Assembly: GCA_027073795.1 (NCBI GenBank)
Contig: JALTEW010000215.1
Span: forward strand, 1 to 23,245
Direction: 5' to 3'
Origin: a bacterium
Lineage (GTDB): Bacteria > Desulfobacterota > S145-22
Length of the DNA: 23,245 nt
In this document: one piece after another, positions 13,786-22,168 of the stretch
How the letters are laid out: every line of letters begins with the position of its first letter
Position numbering within the stretch: position 1 is the stretch's first letter
Translations under genes and position numbers: made by a program
Notes under the pieces: generated by a model
The model's input: only the letters and a program-made list of their open reading frames with translations
Database searches by the model: none
Told to the model about the DNA's origin: nothing

Positions 13786-14537
13786 ATCTTGTTCTTGGCG
13801 TTCATCCGGTAGAGATCCTTTTAGACACATCTCCGAAACGTATCCGTGCCATTTTCTACATCCCGAAAAAATCCCCATCGGCAAAAATGGTAAAACTCAT
13901 TGAAAAGGCACAGGCCAACCATGTTCCGGTCTCTGCCGTTTCACCGGGTGAAGCCCCTTCCGGCAAAATACCCCATCAAGGCATCTGGGCCCGTGTTGAT
14001 CCTTTTTCCTACACAACCTTAATGCAGTGGCTCCAGCTCCAGAAGGAACGTGTCATGTCCACCCTCGTCATCCTGGATGGCATCACCGATCCCCACAACC
14101 TCGGTGCCATCATACGAACCGCTGCGTGCCTTGGATGTCAGGGAATTCTCCTTCCCAAAAACCGGAGCGCACCTATCACCCCCACAGTCTGGAAGGCCTC
14201 ATCCGGCGCCGTTGGTGCCCTGCCCATCCTCCGAGAAACCAATCTCGTCCGTAGCGTGAAGCGCCTCAAAAGTGAGGGATTCTGGATTTTTGGAACCCGC
14301 ACGGGAAATGCCACACCACTTTGGGACGCTTCTTGGTCTGAAAGGGTGGCCATCATCGTGGGAAACGAAGAGAAAGGCATCCGCCCTCTTCTGAGCTCCC
14401 ACTGTGACCTTTATCTTTCTATTCCTTTAACAGGACCTGTGACTTCCTTGAACGTGTCCGTAGCAGCGGGTATAATCCTTTATGAGCGGGCGCGCTACCT
14501 TGCAGCGCGACCTGGGGAAGGAGCAGATCATGATTAA
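13782..14537 (+). CDS. rlmB: 23S rRNA 2'-O-methyltransferase, TrmH/SpoU family (RlmB type)
   Basis: S-adenosylmethionine-dependent ribose methyltransferase, probably acting on 23S rRNA (Gm2251 in E. coli). The N-terminal substrate-binding domain (1-80) begins LVLGVHPVEILL and ends HQGIWARVDPF. The SPOUT knot domain has motif 1 LDGITDPHNLGAIIRTA, motif 2 IIVGNEEKGI and motif 3 IPLTGPVTSLNVSVAAGIIL. The 251-residue length is typical. The start overlaps the end of pyrF. Exact target position cannot be proven from sequence; other SpoU paralogues methylate tRNA. The 3' end overlaps the next start by eight bases. Confidence 0.92.
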   Translation: MNLVLGVHPVEILLDTSPKRIRAIFYIPKKSPSAKMVKLIEKAQANHVPVSAVSPGEAPSGKIPHQGIWARVDPFSYTTLMQWLQLQKERVMSTLVILDGITDPHNLGAIIRTAACLGCQGILLPKNRSAPITPTVWKASSGAVGALPILRETNLVRSVKRLKSEGFWIFGTRTGNATPLWDASWSERVAIIVGNEEKGIRPLLSSHCDLYLSIPLTGPVTSLNVSVAAGIILYERARYLAARPGEGADHD

Positions 14538-15000
14538 AATAGAAATTCCCGGGTGGGAAACGCTTGAATTTTCCCACCTCGTTCTGGATTTCAATGGAAC
14601 CATCGCCAAGGACGGGCATATTCACAACAAGGTAAAAGACGCCATTTGTCTCCTGGGGAAGAAAATAACCATTCATGTTCTTACGGCTGATACGCGGGGG
14701 GACGTAGCGGAGGCCACCAGGCGCCTTCCCGTGGTCATCGAAAAATTGGAAGGGACTGATACCTCAGCCGAAAAGGCAGCCTTTGTCCGTTCCATAGGAA
14801 GGGACCATGTGATCGCCATTGGCAACGGGATCAACGACCGGTTCATGCTCAAGGAGGCCAAATTAGGTCTGTGCGTCATCGAGCAGGAGGGGGCTGCCAC
14901 AGCCGCACTTTTGGCCTCGGATGTGGCCTTCACTTCCATTCTGGATGCGCTGAGGTTTATTCTGAAACCCCTGCGGTATCGGGCCACTCTAAGAACTTGA
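14530..15000 (+). CDS. Soluble P-type ATPase-like HAD phosphatase
   Basis: 156-residue cytoplasmic protein equivalent to only the phosphorylation domain of P-type ATPases. The nucleophile motif is LVLDFNGTIA (D20, matching DKTGT of pumps), the second motif is HVLTADT, and the hinge reads IAIGNGINDRFML (GDGxND in pumps). There are no membrane segments and no nucleotide-binding insert. The family is known as soluble P-type ATPase (COG4087); no substrate is established. The ATG at 14530 is preceded by GGAAGGAG within the end of rlmB; a longer in-frame version from 14482 would overlap rlmB further and lacks support. Confidence 0.85.
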   Translation: MIKIEIPGWETLEFSHLVLDFNGTIAKDGHIHNKVKDAICLLGKKITIHVLTADTRGDVAEATRRLPVVIEKLEGTDTSAEKAAFVRSIGRDHVIAIGNGINDRFMLKEAKLGLCVIEQEGAATAALLASDVAFTSILDALRFILKPLRYRATLRT

Positions 15001-15016
15001 GAGGAGGAGAGACGTC

Positions 15017-15184
15017 ACGGCGTTTGAAAAACCTGACTCTCAAAATACGAAGGCAGCCCTTTCCCTTGTCATCCAAACGGCCAGGGAAAGGAACATTCAG
15101 CATATTGTCATCGCAGAAACGGGCCGCGGAGCGGATACTCCTGTCTTGATACCTGCCCAATCCTCCCAAAAATTTCTGACATAA
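15017..15184 (+). pseudogene. Decayed N-terminal fragment of a pyruvate-kinase alpha/beta-domain protein
   Basis: The frame reads FEKPDSQNTKAALSLVIQTA, then RERNIQHIVIAET, before losing resemblance and stopping at 15182-15184. This matches the start of stand-alone pyruvate kinase C-terminal (alpha/beta) domain proteins, typically FEKPGxxNTEx(T/A)L...A..(L/R)GIxxIVVAST and about 180 residues long. Here only about 35 matching residues remain. AGGAGG at 15002-15007 stands at normal distance from ACG (15017), where a start codon would be expected, suggesting loss of ATG as well as truncation. It fills an otherwise empty 211-bp gap between two intact genes. Confidence 0.5.
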
Positions 15185-15211
15185 GCATTGGAGAGGTTAT
15201 CATAAAACCCT

Positions 15212-15970
15212 ATGACATCTGAAAAAAGCGACAAACCACAGAATAGTAAGGTGCTAACTCCCTATCTGCGGGATTACCTCACTACACTCCGCTTTCTTAA
15301 TGAAATAGGAATTGACACCCTCCCAATCGGAGATAAACCTTCATTCTCCGAACCTTCCTTGACACCATCCTCGGCACCTGCTCCCAAGCTGGAAGAAGAT
15401 CCCACCCACCTCCTGAACGAGTTAGAGACCTCGCTGAATAACTGCACCCGCTGTAAGCTTTCCAAAGGGCGCAATAAACTCGTTTTCGGGGAAGGAAATC
15501 CACGGGCAGAGCTGATGTTCGTGGGCGAGGGACCTGGACGCGACGAAGACATGCAGGGACGCCCCTTTGTGGGCCGTGCCGGCCAGCTTCTGACCCGCAT
15601 CATTGATGCCATGGGACTAAAGCGTTCCGATGTCTATATCGCAAACATCGTCAAGTGCCGTCCTCCCAATAACCGCAATCCGGAACCAGACGAAATCGCT
15701 GCCTGTCTTCCCTTTTTAATGAAACAGATTGATGTCATCCATCCCAAGGTGATATGCGCCCTAGGGGGGATTGCCTTTCAAACCCTCATGGAAACGAAGG
15801 CTTCTATCTCCAGGTTCAGGGGAACGCTTTATCCCTGGCGGGGTGATATCCACATTATCCCCACCTTCCACCCCGCTTTCCTGCTAAGAAACCCGGCCAA
15901 GAAAAGAGAGGTTTGGGAGGACGCGCAGAAGATCATGGCGTTTCTGGCAGGTGATAGGATAAAAAGCTGA
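15212..15970 (+). CDS. Uracil-DNA glycosylase, family 4 (Fe-S)
   Basis: Removes uracil from DNA in base-excision repair. The four [4Fe-4S] ligands are visible: the CTRC pair near residue 76, then Cys in IVKCRPPNNRNP and in IAACLPFL. Active-site motif 1 is GEGPGRDEDMQGRPFVGRAGQLL and motif 3 is HPAFLLR. The 252 residues include an N-terminal extension of about 65 residues (beginning TPYLRDYLTTLRFL) that is frequent in deltaproteobacterial members. The ATG at 15212 has only a distant GAGAGG upstream, so the ribosome site is weak. It is the last + strand gene before a convergent small gene; the 187-bp gap after it holds no clear terminator. Confidence 0.94.
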   Translation: MTSEKSDKPQNSKVLTPYLRDYLTTLRFLNEIGIDTLPIGDKPSFSEPSLTPSSAPAPKLEEDPTHLLNELETSLNNCTRCKLSKGRNKLVFGEGNPRAELMFVGEGPGRDEDMQGRPFVGRAGQLLTRIIDAMGLKRSDVYIANIVKCRPPNNRNPEPDEIAACLPFLMKQIDVIHPKVICALGGIAFQTLMETKASISRFRGTLYPWRGDIHIIPTFHPAFLLRNPAKKREVWEDAQKIMAFLAGDRIKS

Positions 15971-16157
15971 AAAGCAAAGCAGAGAAACCTTTCTCACACA
16001 AGACGCCAAGAGATAGAAAAACAAAAAAACCGCATGGAATTGGACAGACAACGCGTATAAAATTTGGAGGAAGCCTGACGTTTTGTAGGGTGGGAAGAAA
16101 TGGCGCGACGGCACTTCATGATGCGCAAGCATCCCTGCTTCGGCCTAAAACGCATCT

Positions 16158-16439
16158 TTAAATTCCCTCCCGGTCATAACCCTCATCAAGATATTTCTGA
16201 AAGATATCAAACAGCCTGTCCAATTCACTTTCAATTTTCCTGTTTTCCGCGTGATTCGCCTCTGCGGCAATAAAACCCTGGATGGATTCAATGTCGCTTA
16301 AGGACAACTGAAAGGTAATTTTATTTCCGTTTACCTTCCCTAAACCGAATTCTTTAGGATCAACAGACGTATTTTCTAAGAGGTATTCGTAGTCGTCTTT
16401 ATCGAGGCTAACTAAAAGATACGGTTTTTCCTCTTTCAT
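16158..16439 (-). CDS. Hypothetical 93-residue acidic protein
   Basis: I do not recognise this family. The start MKEEKPYLLVSL on the - strand has GGGAGGT eight bases before the ATG (16439-16437), the best start; an ATG 14 codons upstream is possible. The sequence looks like a small alpha/beta protein: a short beta-like start, then acidic DKDDYEYLLENT, an NGNKITFQLSL strand and a long amphipathic C-terminal helix region (ENRKIESELDRLFDIFQKYL). There are no Cys, signal peptide or membrane segments. It is transcribed divergently from the phasin-ubiB pair, sharing a 234-bp control region. Confidence 0.75.
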   Translation of the reverse strand: MKEEKPYLLVSLDKDDYEYLLENTSVDPKEFGLGKVNGNKITFQLSLSDIESIQGFIAAEANHAENRKIESELDRLFDIFQKYLDEGYDREGI

Positions 16440-16503
16440 CAGTATTACCTCCCTCCTGACTGGTTGCACACCCTTACGCATTGATTGTGTTGGGTAACAC
16501 CAG

Positions 16504-16517
16504 TGTGTATCTACACA
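16504..16517. promoter_or_regulatory. Palindrome TGTGTA-TC-TACACA in the divergent control region
   Basis: A perfect 6-bp inverted repeat with a 2-bp centre, located between the small - strand gene and the phasin-like gene. The size and AT/GC mix fit an operator for a dimeric repressor. No promoter elements can be fixed around it with confidence. Confidence 0.35.
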
Positions 16518-16673
16518 ATTTCCCCCGATTCTTCAAACAGACAACCCCATTGAAATTATGGCCGGTTTGATGTAAGGCTGTCATGCGTCCTTCGGGAAGC
16601 GCGTGAACCTTGCGCGCTGCCGTGTCTGGTGATAGGATTCCCTGTAAACCTGTCATCAAAGGGAGGAAACAAG

Positions 16674-17012
16674 ATGCCAAGCGATAAAAACCAGGATGTG
16701 GTTGACAAATTGCTCAAGGCAGGTATTGGGTTGTTTGCCATGACCGAGGAAAAGGTTAAAAAGCTTGTGGACGAACTTGTGGAAAGGGGTGAGATCTCCG
16801 GAACCCGGTCAAAGTCCCTCGCCGACGAGATTTCTAAGAGGTTCGAGAAAGGCCGCCAGGAATGGACCGGCAAGTTCACACAGGAAATGCGAAAGGTTCT
16901 TTCCAGCCTGGATATCCCTTCCCGTTCAGAGGTTGAACTTATCAAGGAAGACCTTCGGGAGATCAAGCGCGAATTGAAACGGCTGAGGAAGCAGGATGAT
17001 CCCAAGGATTGA
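16674..17012 (+). CDS. Phasin-like protein
   Basis: 112-residue, highly charged, helical protein resembling the phasin/polyhydroxyalkanoate regulator family. It opens with an amphipathic segment (LLKAGIGLFAMTEEKVKKLVDELVERGEIS, roughly residues 14-43), which is the family hallmark, followed by a middle region with SLADEISKRFEKG and a C-terminal coiled coil (ELIKEDLREIKRELKRLRKQ). The ATG at 16674 has GGGAGG eight bases upstream. It overlaps the next gene by 17 bases, so it is translated together with the UbiB-like kinase. Members of this family often stand beside ubiB-like genes in deltaproteobacteria without PHA genes, so a granule role should not be assumed. Confidence 0.78.
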   Translation: MPSDKNQDVVDKLLKAGIGLFAMTEEKVKKLVDELVERGEISGTRSKSLADEISKRFEKGRQEWTGKFTQEMRKVLSSLDIPSRSEVELIKEDLREIKRELKRLRKQDDPKD

Positions 17013-18684
17013 CAAGACTTACAAAAACATTCGCCGTTTTCAGCAAATCCTGGGGGTTATCATCAAGTATGGGTTCGGGGATATCCTCGACCGCCTGAGG
17101 ATAGAGGCCTCTATTGAGCGAGGGAAGCGATTCCTTCGCCTTTCCCCGGAAGAGGGGGGGGCAGAAACCCTTACAACCCCCATGCGGCTTCGGATGGCAT
17201 TGGAGGAATTGGGGCCCACATTCATCAAGCTGGGGCAAATTCTGAGCACCCGCCCCGACTTGCTGCCGGTTAGTTATGTCCGGGAGTTCCAGCACCTTCA
17301 GGATCAAGTGCCCGGTTTTCCCTTCGAAACGGCGCTTAAAACCATTTCGGATGAACTCCATCGTGAACCCATGGAGATTTTCAGCCGGATAGAGCCGGAA
17401 CCCCTTGCTGCGGCCTCCATCTCTCAGGTCCATCGCGCCACCCTGGTCAGCGGGGAAGAGGTTGTCATCAAGGTCCGCCGCCCGGGTGTCGTAAAGACGG
17501 TCGAGGCAGACATCGATATTCTCTACTACCTTGCTCATCAGATTGAGCGCCACTTTCCAGAATTCGGCATGACAAACCCTACCGGGGTAGTGAGGGAATT
17601 TGAGAAAGGTATCCAGCGGGAGATGGATTTCACCTTTGAACGCAATCACCTGACCCGGTTTCACAAGGCCTTTGCAGAAGATACCCATATCGTGATTCCC
17701 GGGGTTTACTGGGAATTTTGCACGAAGCGTGTCCTGACAGAACAGTTCTTAGAGGGGATCAAGGTGACGGAGCTGGACACCGGGTCCGATCTCCTTAAGG
17801 TGGACCGGCTCTACCTCGCTAAAAAGGGATGTGAGGCGGTTCTCAGACAGATTCTCGATTTGGGGCTTTTTCACGGGGACCCCCATCCAGGGAATGTCCT
17901 GATTATGGGTCATGACCGCATCGGGTTTTTGGATTTTGGCATTGTGGGAAGGCTCGACCCTCAGACACGGGAAACCATTATCCTCCTCCTTTCCGCTATT
18001 ATTAAACGGGACCTCGACCGTTTCGTGCGTTATCTTCTTCTAATTGGAATCCCCTTGGGTGCCTTCGACCGGCGGGGATTCAGGAATGACGCCCTCCTTT
18101 TCATAGATACCTACTCCGGGCTGGGCAAACAGCGCCTGGAGGTGGGAAAGATGTTAGGTCAGTTCCTGGAGCTCCTTCGGCAATACCGAATACAAATCCC
18201 TTCCGACCTGGTTTTGTTGATCAAGGCCGTCATCACCATCGAGGGAGTGGGGATGATGCTTTCCCCCACTTACAACATTATGGAAACACTGGAGCCCTTT
18301 GTGACGAACCTGGTGAATCGGCAACTTCAGCCCACGGAGGTTTTGAACCGGGTCGGTCGCTACGCGGAGGAAACCCTTTTTTTCGCCAAGCGGGTCCCAA
18401 AAGACTTTGGAGAGGCGTTGCGTCAGATTCGTGAGAACAAGTTGGAAATCGGGTTTCGCCATAAGGGCCTGAATACCCTTGCTTCCACCATAGAACGGTC
18501 CACTAACCGCCTTGCCTTAGCCGTCTTCGCAGGCGCCCTGATCCTGGGGTCGTCCATTATCATTAAATTCCGCATCGGCCCCACGATCAAGGGAGTGAGT
18601 ATCCCGGGAATAATTGGCTTCGCCCTGGCCTTTTTCGTGGGGCTCTGGGTGGTTATCGGAATCCTGCGTTCCAAGAGGCTCTAA
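16996..18684 (+). CDS. UbiB/AarF (ABC1) family atypical kinase
   Basis: Membrane-associated protein-kinase-like ATPase linked to quinone synthesis or lipid handling. The family-specific Ala/Lys-rich loop appears as TFIKLGQILSTRPDLLP (about residue 75), followed by AAASISQVHRA, the ATP-lysine motif VVIKVRRPGV (about 160), the catalytic loop HGDPHPGNVLI (about 293) and GFLDFGIVGRL (metal-binding DFG). Two hydrophobic helices end the protein (about 510-530 and 538-558), giving the usual C-terminal membrane anchor. The 562-residue length is normal. In a menaquinone-using anaerobe a ubiquinone role is unlikely; the true substrate is not known. One base separates it from hdrA, suggesting one transcript. 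Confidence 0.93.
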   Translation: MIPRIDKTYKNIRRFQQILGVIIKYGFGDILDRLRIEASIERGKRFLRLSPEEGGAETLTTPMRLRMALEELGPTFIKLGQILSTRPDLLPVSYVREFQHLQDQVPGFPFETALKTISDELHREPMEIFSRIEPEPLAAASISQVHRATLVSGEEVVIKVRRPGVVKTVEADIDILYYLAHQIERHFPEFGMTNPTGVVREFEKGIQREMDFTFERNHLTRFHKAFAEDTHIVIPGVYWEFCTKRVLTEQFLEGIKVTELDTGSDLLKVDRLYLAKKGCEAVLRQILDLGLFHGDPHPGNVLIMGHDRIGFLDFGIVGRLDPQTRETIILLLSAIIKRDLDRFVRYLLLIGIPLGAFDRRGFRNDALLFIDTYSGLGKQRLEVGKMLGQFLELLRQYRIQIPSDLVLLIKAVITIEGVGMMLSPTYNIMETLEPFVTNLVNRQLQPTEVLNRVGRYAEETLFFAKRVPKDFGEALRQIRENKLEIGFRHKGLNTLASTIERSTNRLALAVFAGALILGSSIIIKFRIGPTIKGVSIPGIIGFALAFFVGLWVVIGILRSKRL

Positions 18685-18685
18685 C

Positions 18686-21600
18686 ATGGTAAAACTGAAG
18701 CAAAAATCTGTCGATTTTCTTGTGGTTGGCGGCGGTATCTCTGGGATGCAGGCGGCCCTCGATATCGCCGAAATGGGGTTTCGCGTGGTGCTCGCGGAAC
18801 GAACGCCTTCCATTGGTGGGCACATGGCCCAGCTTGATAAGACCTTTCCAACCAACGACTGCAGCATGTGTATCCTCTCCCCGAAGATGGTGGCCTGTGG
18901 GAGAAATCCACTCATCGACATCTTGACCCTTACCGAGGTCCTGGAAGTTACAGGAAAGGCCAGGCATTACAACGTCCTGCTCCGCATCGCGCCAAGAAAG
19001 GTGGACCCCCGAAAGTGCCTGGGATGTGGGGCCTGTGCAAAGGCCTGCCCGGTTGAGCGCCCTGGTGTATTCGATCAGGGGCTGGTTACTATCAAGGCCA
19101 TCGACCGTCCCTTTCCTCAGGCCTATCCCAATGCCTATGCCATTGATGAAACCTTCTGTATCCAGTGTGGAAAATGTGCGAAGGCATGTCCAGCCGGGGC
19201 CATCGACCTGAAGGCACAGGAACAGTTTGTGCGTCTGACAACCAGCGGGATTATTTGGGCAGGGGGTTATCAACTGGGGAATATAGATGCCCTGACCCAG
19301 TATGGCTACCGACGTTTCAAGGATGTCATTACCTCTCTGGAGATGGAGCGTTTGCTCAGCAGCTCCGGTCCCACGGGCGGAAAACTCCTGACGCCTTCTA
19401 CAGGCAGGGAGCCAAGGAAAATCGCTTTCCTCCAGTGCGTGGGCTCCCGGGATGTGCGTTTCGGCCGCCCTTACTGCTCTTCCGTCTGCTGCACCTACTC
19501 CATTAAAGAAGCGGTTCTCGCGAAGGAGCATTGCAGCCAGCCGGTCGAAACAAGAATTTTTTACATGGATATCCGGACCCAGGGGAAGGGATTCGAACGT
19601 TACTACATGCGTGCCCAGAAGGAAGGGGTTGTATTTGTGCATAGCAGAGTGGCCAGCGTGGCACAGGATGAGAATGGGCTTGTGGTAACCTACAGCCCTG
19701 AGACGGGTAGTGTGCGAAAGGAGCACTTTGACCTCGTTGTCCTTGCCGTGGGGCTGGTTCCCAACCCTACCGGCGCACTTGAAAACGAGATGGAACCCCG
19801 GGATGACAGTGACTTCCTACGTCGGGAGGTAGGACATATCTTCAAAAAAGAAGGGTGCCTACCCATCGGCGCTACGGCGTGCCCTCGGGATATTCCAGAA
19901 TCGGTTATCTCCGCGAGTAGCGCCGCCATCCAGGTTTCCGTCTATGGGAAAGGAAAGCCCCCCAGAGAGGTCCCGGCCGCACCTCCCCTTCAGGAAAGGG
20001 ACGTCACAGGCCAGGCGCCCCGTATTGGGGTTTTTGTCTGCCACTGTGGCACGAACATTGCCGCGGTGGTGGCGGTTAAAGAGGTTAAAGACTATGCAAA
20101 GACCCTTCCCAATGTGGCTTATGCCGGAGAACTCCTCTACGCCTGTTCGGAAGATAGCCAGAAAACTATCCAGCAGATGATCGACAAGCACGCCCTGAAC
20201 CGCGTCGTCGTTGCCTCATGCAGCCCCCGAACCCATGCCCCTCTCTTCCAAGAAACCATCCAGCAGAAGGGCCTCAATCCCGGCCTCTTCGAGATGGCCA
20301 ACATTCGTGATCAATGCTCCTGGGTTCACAGCGACACCCCCGAGCTGGCAACGGAAAAGGCAAAGGAACTGGTTGCCATGGCGGTTGCCAAGGTCCGGAT
20401 GCACCAGCCCCTCACCCCCCAAACCCTGTCGGTGACACACAAGGGCCTTATCCTTGGCGGGGGGATCGCTGGAATGTGTGCCGCCCTTGGCATTGCGCGG
20501 AGGGGCTTCGGCGTCACGCTCGTTGAACGTTCGGAAACGCTGGGGGGTATGGCAAAGCAGTTACGGGAGTTCTGGGACGGGCGGCCCGTTGCCCCCTTTC
20601 TCTCTGCCCTTACAGCGGCCGTTCGCGAAAACAAGCTGATCGAGGTAAAAACGGCAACCCAAGTTGCGGACATCAAGGGATACAAGGGTCACTTTGAGGT
20701 ATCACTTCAGGAGGGCGCATCCCGGACGGAAGATACCTTTGGTAGCCTTATCATTGCGACAGGGGCAAAGGAGTGGACACCTAAAGGGATGTATGGCTAT
20801 GGACAGGACAAGCGTATCCTAACCCAGATGGACCTGACATCCCTGCTTAGCGAAAAACCGGAGTGGGTGAAAAAGCTCCGGAGGGTGGTCATGATTCAGT
20901 GCGTGGGGTCCCGCACGGAGGAGCGCCCTTACTGTAGCCGCGTCTGTTGCACCCAGGCGATTCAAAATGCCCTCGCCCTGCTGGAAGTGGTACCGGAGGC
21001 CCAGGTTTTTATCGCCTATCGTGATATCCGCACCTATGGGCTTCGCGAGAACTTATATCGAATCGCGCGGGACAGGGGGGTCCTTTTTGTGCGCTATGAT
21101 CCGGAACGCCCCCCCGAGATCGAGGTTCCCGAGGACCAGGGCATTACGGAACCTGTCCGGGCCCGGCTTTTCGACCCCATTCTGGAGCGTACCTTTGAAA
21201 TCCCCGCCGATATGGTGGTCCTCGCCGCCGCGATGGTCCCCCAGGATGAAAACATGGCGCTGGCACAAATGGCCAAGGTCTCCCTCGATCCCGACGGCTT
21301 TTTTCTGGAAGCCCACGCAAAACTGCGTCCGGTGGATTGCGCTATGGACGGTATCTTCCTCGCGGGAACAGCGCAGGGTCCCAAGGACCTGGAGGAATCC
21401 ATGGAACAGGCCTTTGCCGCCGCCGCACGCGCCTGTGGTATACTGGCCAAACAGGTTATTGAAGGTGAGGCCAGCGTTGCCGTGGTGGAAACGGCCCGGT
21501 GCGCCGGCTGCGGGTTGTGCGAAGCCGTTTGCCCCTTCCATGCCATCGAGGTTGATGTTGAAAAACAGGTCTCGGTGGTCAACCCTGCACTCTGCAAGGG

Positions 21601-21697
21601 ATGCGGGGCCTGTGTGGCGAGTTGCCGGAATGGGGCTATTCACCTGCCAAACACTGACGACCTTCAGGTTGTGGCCATGCTAAAGGCGGTAGGATAA
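18686..21697 (+). CDS. hdrA: Double-module HdrA-type flavin/iron-sulfur electron-bifurcation subunit
   Basis: About 1003-residue cytoplasmic flavoprotein. Module 1 (1-430): FAD loop VVGGGISG, the HdrA-specific cysteines in NDCSMCILSPKMVACG, two [4Fe-4S] motifs (CLGCGACAKACP near 111, CIQCGKCAKACP near 158), and QCVGSRD. Module 2 (440-1003): an HdrA N-terminal Fe-S domain starting IGVFVCHCGTNIA, a second FAD loop ILGGGIAGM with no ferredoxin insert, another QCVGSR, and a C-terminal pair of [4Fe-4S] motifs (CAGCGLCEAVCP, CKGCGACVASC). HdrA bifurcates electrons between a high- and a low-potential acceptor. The ATG at 18686 is chosen for AGAGG seven bases upstream; an upstream in-frame start would run into ubiB. 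Two fused HdrA halves with one insert each way are unusual but known in anaerobes. Confidence 0.92.
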   Translation: MVKLKQKSVDFLVVGGGISGMQAALDIAEMGFRVVLAERTPSIGGHMAQLDKTFPTNDCSMCILSPKMVACGRNPLIDILTLTEVLEVTGKARHYNVLLRIAPRKVDPRKCLGCGACAKACPVERPGVFDQGLVTIKAIDRPFPQAYPNAYAIDETFCIQCGKCAKACPAGAIDLKAQEQFVRLTTSGIIWAGGYQLGNIDALTQYGYRRFKDVITSLEMERLLSSSGPTGGKLLTPSTGREPRKIAFLQCVGSRDVRFGRPYCSSVCCTYSIKEAVLAKEHCSQPVETRIFYMDIRTQGKGFERYYMRAQKEGVVFVHSRVASVAQDENGLVVTYSPETGSVRKEHFDLVVLAVGLVPNPTGALENEMEPRDDSDFLRREVGHIFKKEGCLPIGATACPRDIPESVISASSAAIQVSVYGKGKPPREVPAAPPLQERDVTGQAPRIGVFVCHCGTNIAAVVAVKEVKDYAKTLPNVAYAGELLYACSEDSQKTIQQMIDKHALNRVVVASCSPRTHAPLFQETIQQKGLNPGLFEMANIRDQCSWVHSDTPELATEKAKELVAMAVAKVRMHQPLTPQTLSVTHKGLILGGGIAGMCAALGIARRGFGVTLVERSETLGGMAKQLREFWDGRPVAPFLSALTAAVRENKLIEVKTATQVADIKGYKGHFEVSLQEGASRTEDTFGSLIIATGAKEWTPKGMYGYGQDKRILTQMDLTSLLSEKPEWVKKLRRVVMIQCVGSRTEERPYCSRVCCTQAIQNALALLEVVPEAQVFIAYRDIRTYGLRENLYRIARDRGVLFVRYDPERPPEIEVPEDQGITEPVRARLFDPILERTFEIPADMVVLAAAMVPQDENMALAQMAKVSLDPDGFFLEAHAKLRPVDCAMDGIFLAGTAQGPKDLEESMEQAFAAAARACGILAKQVIEGEASVAVVETARCAGCGLCEAVCPFHAIEVDVEKQVSVVNPALCKGCGACVASCRNGAIHLPNTDDLQVVAMLKAVG

Positions 21698-21709
21698 GGA
21701 CACGTTGTA

Positions 21710-22168
21710 ATGACGGATATTGAAAAACAGGCCGTGAGCGAATCGTGGGAACCGCGTATCGTGGCCTTTCTCTGCCGCTGGTGCAGTTATGCAGGAGCGG
21801 ACCTGGCGGGGGTCTCGAGATTATCCTACCCCCCCACCACACGGGTGATTCTCGTTCCCTGTTCAAGCCGCATCAGTTCTTACCACATCATTAAGGCACT
21901 GATGGAAGGTGCGGATGGGGTCCTCGTCTCCGGGTGTCATCCGGGAGACTGTCACTATCTGACAGGGAACCTCCTGGCTCGCCGAAAGTTTATTGTGCTT
22001 AAACGCCTATTGAATTACTTGGGCGTTGAAGACGCGCGAGTGCAATTTTCATGGATTTCCGCAAGTGAGGGTGAGGAGTTCGCGACCCTCATCCGGGAAA
22101 TTACGGAAAAGGTCCGAAACGTCGGGCCGTTTCGTGGATTTTTGAGTGGAGATGAAGAAAATAAATGA
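21710..22168 (+). CDS. mvhD: MvhD/FloxD-like [2Fe-2S] electron-transfer subunit
   Basis: 152-residue protein that links an HdrA subunit to its electron donor. The family motifs are FLCRWCSYAGADLAG (two Cys), LVPCSSRI and SGCHPGDCHYLTGN, which together supply the conserved cysteines. In methanogens MvhD connects hydrogenase to Hdr; in sulfate reducers the same protein (FloxD) connects an NADH oxidoreductase. It directly follows hdrA with 12 bp between and overlaps the next gene by four bases. No hydrogenase genes are present in the window. Confidence 0.93.
   Translation: MTDIEKQAVSESWEPRIVAFLCRWCSYAGADLAGVSRLSYPPTTRVILVPCSSRISSYHIIKALMEGADGVLVSGCHPGDCHYLTGNLLARRKFIVLKRLLNYLGVEDARVQFSWISASEGEEFATLIREITEKVRNVGPFRGFLSGDEENK

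Noticed and set aside
21053..21643. Long - strand frames opposite the 3' half of hdrA
   Set aside because: High-GC shadow frames; the + strand has clear ferredoxin and flavin motifs throughout.
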